From contig JAPUEV010000216.1 of the NCBI GenBank assembly GCA_027492415.1, forward strand, positions 1 through 7,834: a stretch of DNA of 7,834 bases, given 5' to 3'. This document shows, piece after piece, positions 1 to 5,866 of this stretch. The stretch's first letter is position 1, and every line of letters starts with the position of its first letter. Made by a program: the position numbers and the translations under genes. Under the pieces are notes generated by a model, which made no database searches, was not told the origin of the DNA, and was given only the letters and a program-made list of their open reading frames with translations. Source of the stretch: Ignavibacteria bacterium (GTDB lineage: Bacteria; Bacteroidota; Ignavibacteria; Tepidaquicellales; OLB5).

Positions 1-1373
1 CCGGAATTAACGGACAGGTCAACACGCTGCTGGTAATGGGCTCCGCGTTATATGCCGGCGGATTATTTTCCACTGCCGGGGTAGTTTCGGCTAACGGTGT
101 TGCCAAATGGGAAAGCGGTTCATGGTCTGCATTAGGCACGCAGTTAAGCAGCTCAAATATATACAGCCTTGCCGCAATAGGCTCTGATATTTTTGCCGGC
201 GGATATTTTTCAGTCGGCGGTGATGGAGGTATGAACAGGGTTGCAAAATGGAATGGAGTTAATTGGGCTGCGTTAGGCTCACAGGCAAACAACGGGGTAA
301 CCTGCCTGGCGGCATTAGGCTCTAACCTGTTTGTTGGCGGAACGTTTACTTCAGCAAACAATCTTGGCGCTTTAAGATTAATAAAGTGGAATGGTTCATC
401 ATGGTCAACAATTTGTCCGGGTAACGGCGCGTCTTCAGATGTAGTTGCTTTTACTGTGATGCAAAACATCTTATACTCAGGTGGAGTGTATACCTCTATT
501 GGCGGCATTAATGCTAATTATATTGCAGCCTTTGATGGTTATTCATGGTGGGCTCTTGCAGGCGGTAAGAATTCACCGGTCAGTGCCCTGGTGTCAAAAG
601 ATGACTATATTTATGCAGGCGGATCGTTTTCTTCTGCCAATGGAATTATTGTTAATGGAATAGCAAAATGGCAGACAGGATTATGGACCCCGCTTGGCAG
701 CGGTATGAATATCAACGCTACTGTAACTTCCCTTGTAATGATTGGAACAGATCTTTATGCAGCCGGAAACTTTATTACAGCAGGCGGGGTAACGGTCAAC
801 AGGATTGCTAAATGGAACGGTTCTTCATGGTCAGCCCTGGGAACAGGGCTAAACGGTGCGGCTTTTTCGATGGTTGTAATGGGAACTGACCTGTATGTTG
901 GAGGTGATTTTACCACAGCAGGCGGTGTTACGGTTAACAGAATTGCTAAATGGGATGGTTCAACATGGTCGGCATTAGGTACCGGCGTAAATAACACTGT
1001 ATATGCTTTGACTGTTTCAGGAAGTACATTATATGCCGGCGGCGCTTTTAATATGGTTAGCGGAACTTTTAGGCCGTATATCGCAAAATGGAATGGTTCA
1101 GTATGGACAGGTCTGGGAATAGGGATGAGCAATACTGTACGTACTCTTACTGCACTTGGCTCTGATGTTTATGCCGGAGGTGATTTTACAAGTGCAAACG
1201 GAGTTTCAGTTAACCGTATTGCTAAATGGAACGGTACAACATTTTCTGCCGTAGGAAGCGGAACAAATTCAACCGTCTACAGCCTCATATTTTACGGCCC
1301 TGATCTTTACGCTGGAGGCAGCTTTACTACCGCAGGTAACTTTCCCTCTAATTATTTTGGGAGATATTATGAT
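1..1373 (+). repeat. Tandem protein repeats of about 138 bp (ten units in view)
   Basis: The units start near bases 1, 156, 294, 438, 576, 720, 861, 996, 1134 and 1272. Each carries a YAGG-like turn, an N-x-IAKW strand and a GSxWxxLG segment. The last unit loses the KWNG part (it reads NYFGRYYD) and leads into the Fn3-like module. Units 6 and 7 share the protein string GGVTVNRIAKW but use different synonymous codons, so they are not a very recent DNA duplication. The repeats form part of the coding region and are not a mobile or CRISPR array. Confidence 0.85.
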
Positions 1374-1973
1374 ATTACCCTTCCGGTTACAATGGGTTCA
1401 TTTACAGTTACAGTAAAGGAGCGTAACGCGCTGCTTAGCTGGTATACACTGACGGAGATGAATAATTCAGGCTTTAATATTGAAAGAAAGCACTCCGGCA
1501 GAGGCAGCTTTTCTTCATGGAAACAGATTGCTTTTGTGCCGGGCAAGGGAACAACAAACGAACCTGTCGTTTATTCATTTACTGATAATGATCTTAACAC
1601 AGGGGTATATTTATACCGAATAAAGCAAACGGATTATAACGGAAACTTTGAATATTTCTATCCGCAAAATTCAGGTGAAGCGGCAATAGAAAAACCTGTA
1701 AAATTTGAGGTATGCCAGAACTATCCGAATCCTTCCAACCCGGACTCGAAAATAGATTTTCAAATGCCGTTTGACGGAAAAGTATCTATAGTTGTATTTG
1801 ATGTTCTCGGAAGAAAAGTATCAGATGTACTGCATGAATTCCGTGAAGCCGGCTATCATTCCGTCATATTTAACGGCAGTAAGCTTGCATCCGGTATTTA
1901 TTTTTACAGGGTTTCAGTAACAAACGGCGAATCTGAATTAAGCAAAATTCTAAAATTGATACTGGTAAAGTAA
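1..1973 (+). CDS. Secreted repeat (propeller-like) protein with T9SS sorting domain, 5' partial
   Basis: The reading frame is open from base 3. The residues before the first in-window ATG (base 36) read GINGQVNTLLV and match the repeat pattern, so this ATG is internal and the true start lies upstream. Numbering from that ATG, residues 1-446 hold about ten tandem units of 45-48 residues with the pattern (V)YxLxxxGxxLYAGGxFxxAxGxxxNxIAKWNGxxWxxLGxG, probably beta-propeller blades. Residues 447-545 (starting ITLPVTMGSF, with NNSGFNIER and YRIKQTDYNG) resemble the Fn3-like module common in Bacteroidota surface proteins. Residues 560-645 form a T9SS type A sorting domain: NYPNPSNP, VFDVLGRKV, SGIYFYRV, then a Lys-ending tail. 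The protein should be exported, passed through the T9SS and attached to the surface or released. Ligand and function are unknown. The domain calls are from motif recognition; secretion is inferred from the sorting domain because the signal peptide is outside the window. Confidence 0.9.
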   Translation, partial: GINGQVNTLLVMGSALYAGGLFSTAGVVSANGVAKWESGSWSALGTQLSSSNIYSLAAIGSDIFAGGYFSVGGDGGMNRVAKWNGVNWAALGSQANNGVTCLAALGSNLFVGGTFTSANNLGALRLIKWNGSSWSTICPGNGASSDVVAFTVMQNILYSGGVYTSIGGINANYIAAFDGYSWWALAGGKNSPVSALVSKDDYIYAGGSFSSANGIIVNGIAKWQTGLWTPLGSGMNINATVTSLVMIGTDLYAAGNFITAGGVTVNRIAKWNGSSWSALGTGLNGAAFSMVVMGTDLYVGGDFTTAGGVTVNRIAKWDGSTWSALGTGVNNTVYALTVSGSTLYAGGAFNMVSGTFRPYIAKWNGSVWTGLGIGMSNTVRTLTALGSDVYAGGDFTSANGVSVNRIAKWNGTTFSAVGSGTNSTVYSLIFYGPDLYAGGSFTTAGNFPSNYFGRYYDITLPVTMGSFTVTVKERNALLSWYTLTEMNNSGFNIERKHSGRGSFSSWKQIAFVPGKGTTNEPVVYSFTDNDLNTGVYLYRIKQTDYNGNFEYFYPQNSGEAAIEKPVKFEVCQNYPNPSNPDSKIDFQMPFDGKVSIVVFDVLGRKVSDVLHEFREAGYHSVIFNGSKLASGIYFYRVSVTNGESELSKILKLILVK

Positions 1974-2026
1974 TATACGTTTGTAAAAAAATAATAAACC
2001 TGTATATAAAGCTTCCTGTATCGATA
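1974..2026. terminator. Convergent intergenic gap with weak palindromes, possible terminator
   Basis: The first gene (+) and the acetyltransferase gene (-) converge here across 53 bases. A 6-bp stem TCGATA/TATCGA (2021-2026 with 2033-2038) overlaps the end of the acetyltransferase gene, and AAGCT/AGCTT (2009-2013 with 2029-2033) offers an alternative stem. Read on the minus strand, a T-rich run (around 1985-2000) follows about ten bases later. Nothing similar is seen for the plus strand. The stems are short and AT-rich, so a terminator is only a possibility. Confidence 0.25.
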
Positions 2027-2524
2027 TCAGCTTATCGAATACATCAGCAGCTTTACACCGAAGTACTCACACTCTTTTTCGTATTTCATTCCTGTTTTTT
2101 CGATTACCCTTATGCTGGGTGAGTTTTGGGGATAGACAAGTGCGACGACTCTTTTCAAATTCAGCTTTTTCATTCCGTGTTCAAGCACTGCTTTTGCAAT
2201 TTCAGATGCATAACCGCTGCCCCAATATGGTTCATCAAGCATGTATGATAGCTCAATATCGCTGTTATCAGGTAAATAATTAAATCCGCATTTGCCTATA
2301 AACGCATTATCCTCCTTGCGGATAACTGCCCAGCTTGTAAAGCCGTGTGTTCTCTCGTAATCATTCCATTTTGTAATTGAGCTTTCTGCAGCGCTCCTGG
2401 GGAATGTTTTACCATCGCCGATAAAACGCATTACTTCCGCATCACCGTACATTTTTGCAAGTACATCTGCATCTTCGGGCTGCTGGTTCCTTAAAAGCAA
2501 TCTTTCTGTTTCAAGTATTTTCAT
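2027..2524 (-). CDS. GNAT family N-acetyltransferase, RimJ/RimL-like
   Basis: This 165-residue protein has the full length of a single-domain GNAT enzyme of the RimJ/RimL type (Acetyltransf_3 fold). It opens with the typical strand ETERLLLRNQQPEDADVL. The acetyl-CoA pyrophosphate-binding motif A is WGSGYASE at residues 101-108, and the motif B region N-SPSIRVIEKTGM ends at residue 146. Enzymes of this group transfer acetyl from acetyl-CoA to an amine, such as a protein N-terminus, an antibiotic or a small molecule; the substrate cannot be told from the sequence. It is the last gene of the minus-strand operon, 17 bases after the glycoside hydrolase gene. No Shine-Dalgarno sequence is visible before the ATG. 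The cytoplasm is the expected location, as there is no signal peptide. Its link to the two upstream genes may be only positional. Confidence 0.9.
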   Translation of the reverse strand: MKILETERLLLRNQQPEDADVLAKMYGDAEVMRFIGDGKTFPRSAAESSITKWNDYERTHGFTSWAVIRKEDNAFIGKCGFNYLPDNSDIELSYMLDEPYWGSGYASEIAKAVLEHGMKKLNLKRVVALVYPQNSPSIRVIEKTGMKYEKECEYFGVKLLMYSIS

Positions 2525-2541
2525 GTTATTAAATTTATATG

Positions 2542-3615
2542 TTATATATTATTCCATTTCTTTACTACTTCTTCAATGCCTTCTCCCATACTAAACCCAT
2601 AATCATGGCCGTCTTTATTCCAACCCTGTGCTTCAAAAGACCAGAGCATTATTCCGGTAATTCCGTTTTTGAATTTTGAGACAATATCCAGATCCATAAT
2701 TTTAACTCTATCTCTGCCCGGAATGTTCTTAAATCCTATTTCGCCAACGTAAACCGGTTTGTTAATACTCTTTGCGAAGCTTACATCCCTCTTATTATAG
2801 ATGTTCCAAAGCCACCGAAGGGTTAACGGGAACCGGACTAATTTTCCTTTTTTAAGGAAATAACTATCCAGCCCGGCAAATGGTTTCTCTATCCTGCTGC
2901 CTAAACCTGAATACCGCTCAGCTTTTTTAAGCTCACCTTTAAACCTGTATAAGATATCAAGTCTTTCAAATATACCTGAATCGTAGCTGTAATCATGCAG
3001 CGAAACTGTATCCAGGCTGTTTAATGAATACAGTTTCCTGAAATTGGATTTTTTGAAAACTGATAAATATGAACCGAACTTATCACCTATCCCGCCAACT
3101 GTCCCAACTGATAACAAATGGTTTGAATTAACACTCTTTATTTCTTCAGATGCGGTTTTTGCAAATTCATAAAAAATATCGAAATAATCGGTTTCCGGTT
3201 CATTTATCAATTCCCATATCATTATTTCGCTGCGATTCTTAAATTCACCGGTTATTGCCTTAACATATTTCAGGTAATCATCCCTGTAACCGCCTTTATA
3301 CCAGGCTTCATCTATTTTATAATTCTGCAGGTAGCCCCATTTATCAGCAAGTGAGACTATAAGTTTTATTCCGTATGGATTCGCCGCATCACATATTTCG
3401 TTAAGCTTGCTTACCTGTTCATTAACCGGTTTATTTTCAAACAGCCAGAATCTTAAAACACTGAATCCGGCTGAAGCTGCATCTTCAATGATCTTTTTCG
3501 TAATACTGCTCTCTACATTCGCAAGCTCATATACATTTGCTCCAACAAACCTGAACGGCTTACCGCTTAAATGAAACGCGGAATTATTTACTTTTACAAA
3601 GCTATTTTCTGCCAT
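2542..3615 (-). CDS. GH5-type glycoside hydrolase (endo-mannanase/cellulase-like), no signal peptide
   Basis: This 357-residue protein is a TIM-barrel clan A glycosidase. It shows the GH5 order of conserved residues: Arg55 in VLRFW, the acid/base Glu139 in WELINEP, His207 and Tyr209 in SLHDY, the nucleophile Glu292 in VYVGEIGF, and Trp325 in MLWSF. The opening segment LSGKPFRFVGANVYEL resembles the start of mannanase-like GH5 proteins, so beta-mannan or a related beta-glycan is a reasonable but unproven substrate. The length fits a lone catalytic domain, with no carbohydrate-binding module and no sorting domain. No signal peptide is present, and an in-frame TAA four codons upstream of the ATG with no start codon between rules out a longer N-terminus. 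The enzyme is thus predicted to be cytoplasmic. It starts four bases after the stop of the upstream gene, which suggests translational coupling. Confidence 0.85.
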   Translation of the reverse strand: MAENSFVKVNNSAFHLSGKPFRFVGANVYELANVESSITKKIIEDAASAGFSVLRFWLFENKPVNEQVSKLNEICDAANPYGIKLIVSLADKWGYLQNYKIDEAWYKGGYRDDYLKYVKAITGEFKNRSEIMIWELINEPETDYFDIFYEFAKTASEEIKSVNSNHLLSVGTVGGIGDKFGSYLSVFKKSNFRKLYSLNSLDTVSLHDYSYDSGIFERLDILYRFKGELKKAERYSGLGSRIEKPFAGLDSYFLKKGKLVRFPLTLRWLWNIYNKRDVSFAKSINKPVYVGEIGFKNIPGRDRVKIMDLDIVSKFKNGITGIMLWSFEAQGWNKDGHDYGFSMGEGIEEVVKKWNNI

Positions 3616-3619
3616 TAAG

Positions 3620-5071
3620 CTAAATTAATTCTTTTGTTTTTTCAATTAACCATTTTTTGCGGATAGTATTAGTGCTGTTTATTCTATTAAGCAGCTCTTC
3701 CGGGTTCACACGCTTGCTGCCGTTCTTAAACCTTATCAGCTCATTGGTAAACTCAATAAATGATTTATACTGTATTTTAAGCTCTCCTTTAAAATATTTT
3801 TCATTTTTGATAAAGTGCCTGTATGAATCCACTAAATTTAATGCGCTTTCATGCTCACCCAATTCATACAGGGAGCACAATCTAACATCGCGCATATAAT
3901 ACCTCATCTGCATTGTTTTGTAATCAATTTTTGATTCATATTTTAATGCCACTTCAAAATTACCTTCAGCAAATGAAACAAAGCACATGCCGTAATTAAC
4001 CATGTTTTCACGGTGAATTTCTTCCAGCATAGGGCTGTATTTTTTAATAAACTCCCTGCTCCAGCTAAATTCTTTCAGCTGAACCCCAAAACGAAGCAAA
4101 TTGGTATAAATAGTAAGCCTAAGGTATTTTTCCCCGGAATATTTGTAGAGCTTTAAAAGTAATTTAAATGCTTCAAATAATTTTCTTTCATATTTAATAA
4201 AATCTTTCCTGTAAAGGTAATGAATAAAATTCACAAGTATAGTTGAAAGCACGAACTGTTCGCTTTTTTCTATTACCGAATCTTTATCTTCAAGAATAGC
4301 CATGAACCTCTCCATATAAAGTGCGGCAGTTTGTTCATTTTCATCTATTGAGCGGTATAAACAATAATATGCCTCGAAAAGCGGATAATATTTGTAATTA
4401 TTATTTTTTAATATCTCATCAATTTTTTCAATATCTGTAATATTAAGCACCGGTATAACCAGTTCTTTATCTATTTCATAATCAACGTAATCCAGCCTCC
4501 AGAACATATTATACTGCCTGAACATTTCTATAAAATATACTGCAATGGTTATTTCGCTTAATCTTATTTCAGCCTGGTGCAGCTCTTTTTCAATTCCCCG
4601 TGAGGAGTAATAATCAATTACAGCTTTTTCAAACCACTTCTTTCTGTAAAGTATATTCAGGTTAATTGAATTTATTTCAGCCAGCTTTTCTCTTTCTGAT
4701 ATTTCCAGCTTTTTAAAAAGCTTATCAATGTTTCGGATATCATAAGCCTTAAGGAGCTTATTTTTTTCGTCCCCCGGATTGCCTGTAAACTCCTTATATG
4801 CTAAATATTTTTCAGCAAGCTTTGTTAAAAGGTGAATAAGGGTCTTAATGTTCTCTTCCTTACAAGGTTTCTTTCCGTATATTTTTTTATGAATTTCCCT
4901 GTTATCTATTTTTCCGACGGAAAAATTATTCCTGCTTCCAGTAATTTCATCAAATAGCCTGCTGACATTTTGATTAGAATTAAAGAACGGCGAATAAACA
5001 AAGAGTCTGAATTCCTTCATTTCTTTTTTATCCAGGCTCTTTAAGATCAGCAATAAATTATTTTCAGCCAT
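3620..5071 (-). CDS. Uncharacterised helical protein, possibly TPR-like
   Basis: I cannot assign a function to this 483-residue protein. It is rich in Lys, Glu, Leu, Ile and Tyr and looks almost wholly alpha-helical. The N-terminal part has LDKKEMKEFRLFVYSPFFNSN (residues 13-33), then a Lys-rich stretch with IHKKIYGKK and a helix LIHLLTKLAEKYLAYKEF. I recall this arrangement from uncharacterised Bacteroidota/Ignavibacteriota proteins, but could not search for it. The remainder has paired helices with aromatic residues (for example FAEGNFEVALKYESKI and LYELGEHESALNLVDSYRHF) that look like degenerate tetratricopeptide repeats, suggesting a scaffold role. It has no signal peptide or membrane segment. 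The start is fixed by a TGA directly before the ATG. It is first in the operon with the GH5 and GNAT genes and has a candidate promoter about 33 bases upstream. Confidence 0.85.
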   Translation of the reverse strand: MAENNLLLILKSLDKKEMKEFRLFVYSPFFNSNQNVSRLFDEITGSRNNFSVGKIDNREIHKKIYGKKPCKEENIKTLIHLLTKLAEKYLAYKEFTGNPGDEKNKLLKAYDIRNIDKLFKKLEISEREKLAEINSINLNILYRKKWFEKAVIDYYSSRGIEKELHQAEIRLSEITIAVYFIEMFRQYNMFWRLDYVDYEIDKELVIPVLNITDIEKIDEILKNNNYKYYPLFEAYYCLYRSIDENEQTAALYMERFMAILEDKDSVIEKSEQFVLSTILVNFIHYLYRKDFIKYERKLFEAFKLLLKLYKYSGEKYLRLTIYTNLLRFGVQLKEFSWSREFIKKYSPMLEEIHRENMVNYGMCFVSFAEGNFEVALKYESKIDYKTMQMRYYMRDVRLCSLYELGEHESALNLVDSYRHFIKNEKYFKGELKIQYKSFIEFTNELIRFKNGSKRVNPEELLNRINSTNTIRKKWLIEKTKELI

Positions 5072-5086
5072 TCAAACCTTATATTC

Positions 5087-5098
5087 ATAAACTTTTAT
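5087..5098. repeat. 12-bp near-palindrome, copy 1
   Basis: The sequence ATAAACTTTTAT (ATAAA and TTTAT arms around CT) occurs here, in the leader of the minus-strand operon just downstream of its candidate -7 element. An identical copy lies at 5182-5193. It could be an operator, but AT-rich DNA makes chance matches fairly likely. Confidence 0.35.
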
Positions 5099-5104
5099 TG
5101 TAAA

Positions 5105-5112
5105 CAAATATA
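5105..5112 (-). promoter_or_regulatory. Candidate -7 promoter element for the minus-strand operon
   Basis: Read on the minus strand this is TATATTTG, a full match to the Bacteroidota -7 consensus TAnnTTTG. It lies 33 bases before the ATG of the helical-protein gene, giving a short leader. No good TTTG -33 element is found at the expected distance, so the call rests on the -7 match and position. Confidence 0.45.
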
Positions 5113-5181
5113 CAGTTTATTCAATTAAATAGCCATATTTCTAAAAAATACTGCGAATCTCGAAAATTTGATGAATAATCT

Positions 5182-5193
5182 ATAAACTTTTAT
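5182..5193. repeat. 12-bp near-palindrome, copy 2
   Basis: This is the second identical copy of ATAAACTTTTAT, 95 bases from the first. It sits 11 bases upstream of the candidate -33 element of the plus-strand promoter, a plausible place for an activator or repressor site. Confidence 0.35.
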
Positions 5194-5204
5194 CAATAAA
5201 ACTC

Positions 5205-5237
5205 TTTGCAATACCGTACCCCTTTAAAGTAATTTTG
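5205..5237 (+). promoter_or_regulatory. Candidate Bacteroidota-type promoter for the plus-strand envelope genes
   Basis: TTTG (5205-5208) and TAATTTTG (5230-5237) match the -33 TTTG and -7 TAnnTTTG consensus known from Bacteroidota, with a 21-base spacer that is within the usual range. Transcription would start near 5243, giving a leader of roughly 155 nt that contains both hairpins. Use of this consensus by the organism is inferred. Confidence 0.55.
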
Positions 5238-5251
5238 CTGCACATAAAATT

Positions 5252-5319
5252 CCTGTGAGATGGAATTCCTTCCGGAAAAAGGATAACATAATTGAACAAC
5301 ACCTCAAACATCTCACAGG
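5252..5319 (+). promoter_or_regulatory. Leader hairpin 1
   Basis: CCTGTGAGATG (5252-5262) is perfectly complementary to CATCTCACAGG (5309-5319): an 11-bp stem closing a 46-base loop. Two flanking G-U pairs could extend it outward in RNA. The loop contains TTCCTTCC (5266-5273), which is complementary to sequences further downstream. A perfect stem of this length with GC content above the surroundings is unlikely by chance in a gap this short. Confidence 0.7.
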
Positions 5320-5322
5320 GGG

Positions 5323-5379
5323 TCAGGCAAAAAGCACTTCCCGTTTATGATACAATTATAAACGGGAAGGAAAGCCTGA
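5323..5379 (+). promoter_or_regulatory. Leader hairpin 2 with outer clamp
   Basis: CTTCCCGTTTAT (5337-5348) pairs perfectly with ATAAACGGGAAG (5358-5369), with a 9-base loop that can close further. An outer 6-bp clamp TCAGGC/GCCTGA (5323-5328 with 5374-5379) encloses it across an asymmetric internal loop. It ends 19 bases before the ATG of the lipoprotein gene. No T-tract follows on the plus strand, so it is not a standard terminator; a role in mRNA stability or translation control is more likely. Confidence 0.7.
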
Positions 5380-5386
5380 AAACGGA

Positions 5387-5392
5387 AAAGGA
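5387..5392 (+). promoter_or_regulatory. Ribosome binding site of the first lipoprotein gene
   Basis: AAAGGA lies six bases before the ATG at 5399. It is one of only two Shine-Dalgarno-like sites in the window. The TTCCTT in the loop of leader hairpin 1 is complementary to AAGGAA at 5388-5393. Confidence 0.5.
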
Positions 5393-5398
5393 AAATAA

Positions 5399-5854
5399 AT
5401 GATTCTAAAAATAATAAATAAATATCTAACGGGTTTTACAACACAAGTATTACTTTTCTCTGTAATGTTTTATGCCGGATGCTCTTCATCAAACATAGAA
5501 ACTGTAGATAGTCAAACTATACAGAGTGAACACAATGATATAACAAGAATATTTAGTTTTGATCTTAAAAACGGCAAATCGTTTAATGATGATATACATA
5601 ACATTTACCTAAGTTATGCAATTAACAATAAATCTCAAATCATTTATAACGGACCGGCAATAGATTCACTGGGAAAAAATATCACAGGCTCGCTTTACCA
5701 GAGTTTCAGCCTGTTTGATGTAATAAGCGCTGAGGTACAATTCAAAAAGAAAAATAATCCTTTGCCTGTAATTCTTGGCATAACTGCTGCATTAGGTATT
5801 GTTGCCTTGATTTTTCTGGCAAATGGGGAAAGAAATAAAAGAAATTCTAATTAA
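5399..5854 (+). CDS. Small lipoprotein with C-terminal membrane helix, function unknown
   Basis: The 151-residue product starts with a basic, hydrophobic signal sequence that ends in a lipobox-like FYAGC, so Cys28 is the predicted lipidated residue after signal peptidase II cleavage. The Tyr at -3 is a relaxed but acceptable lipobox position. A short, probably beta-rich domain follows (residues 45-115, with FSFDLKNGKSF and FDVISAEVQFKKK). Residues 121-141 form a clear hydrophobic helix, followed by the charged tail NGERNKRNSN. Small envelope lipoproteins with a beta domain and a terminal Gly/Ala-rich helix are, to my recollection, common in Bacteroidota, but I know of no function. The start is fixed by a TAA immediately upstream in frame. 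It is the first gene after the structured leader and lies 12 bases before the propeller gene, consistent with an operon. Confidence 0.8.
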   Translation: MILKIINKYLTGFTTQVLLFSVMFYAGCSSSNIETVDSQTIQSEHNDITRIFSFDLKNGKSFNDDIHNIYLSYAINNKSQIIYNGPAIDSLGKNITGSLYQSFSLFDVISAEVQFKKKNNPLPVILGITAALGIVALIFLANGERNKRNSN

Positions 5855-5866
5855 TAAATAAACTAA

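Larger units (their letters stand above)
5072..5398. other. Divergent intergenic region (327 bases)
   Basis: This gap separates the minus-strand operon from the plus-strand envelope genes. It holds a candidate promoter for each direction, two copies of a 12-bp near-palindrome, and a leader with two strong hairpins. No convincing protein-coding gene longer than a few codons was seen in it. Confidence 0.85.

Noticed and set aside
36..38. ATG at 36 as the true start of the first gene
   Set aside because: The frame is open to base 3 and the residues before the ATG match the repeat pattern, so the gene is truncated by the window edge.
481..663. Short plus-strand frame inside the first gene
   Set aside because: It overlaps a clear coding region in another frame, and its product has no recognisable features.
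755..1132. 125-codon open frame on the minus strand inside the repeat gene
   Set aside because: It is antisense to the tandem repeats and itself shows a repeating pattern, as expected of a shadow of a periodic coding sequence.
1..1373. Repeat array as a CRISPR or satellite locus
   Set aside because: The periodicity is in the protein, the frame is open throughout, and the units are not identical at DNA level.
3657..3899. 80-codon plus-strand frame with a hydrophobic start
   Set aside because: It is antisense to the helical-protein gene; the hydrophobic stretch mirrors Lys/Glu-rich codons on the other strand.
5323..5379. Hairpin 2 as a rho-independent terminator
   Set aside because: There is no T-tract after it on the plus strand. 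On the minus strand a T5 follows, but no minus-strand gene enters from the right.
5252..5379. Inverted repeats as ends of an insertion sequence or as an integron attC site
   Set aside because: There is no transposase, no flanking target duplication, and no paired RYYYAAC/GTTRRRY core; both stems sit within one short leader.
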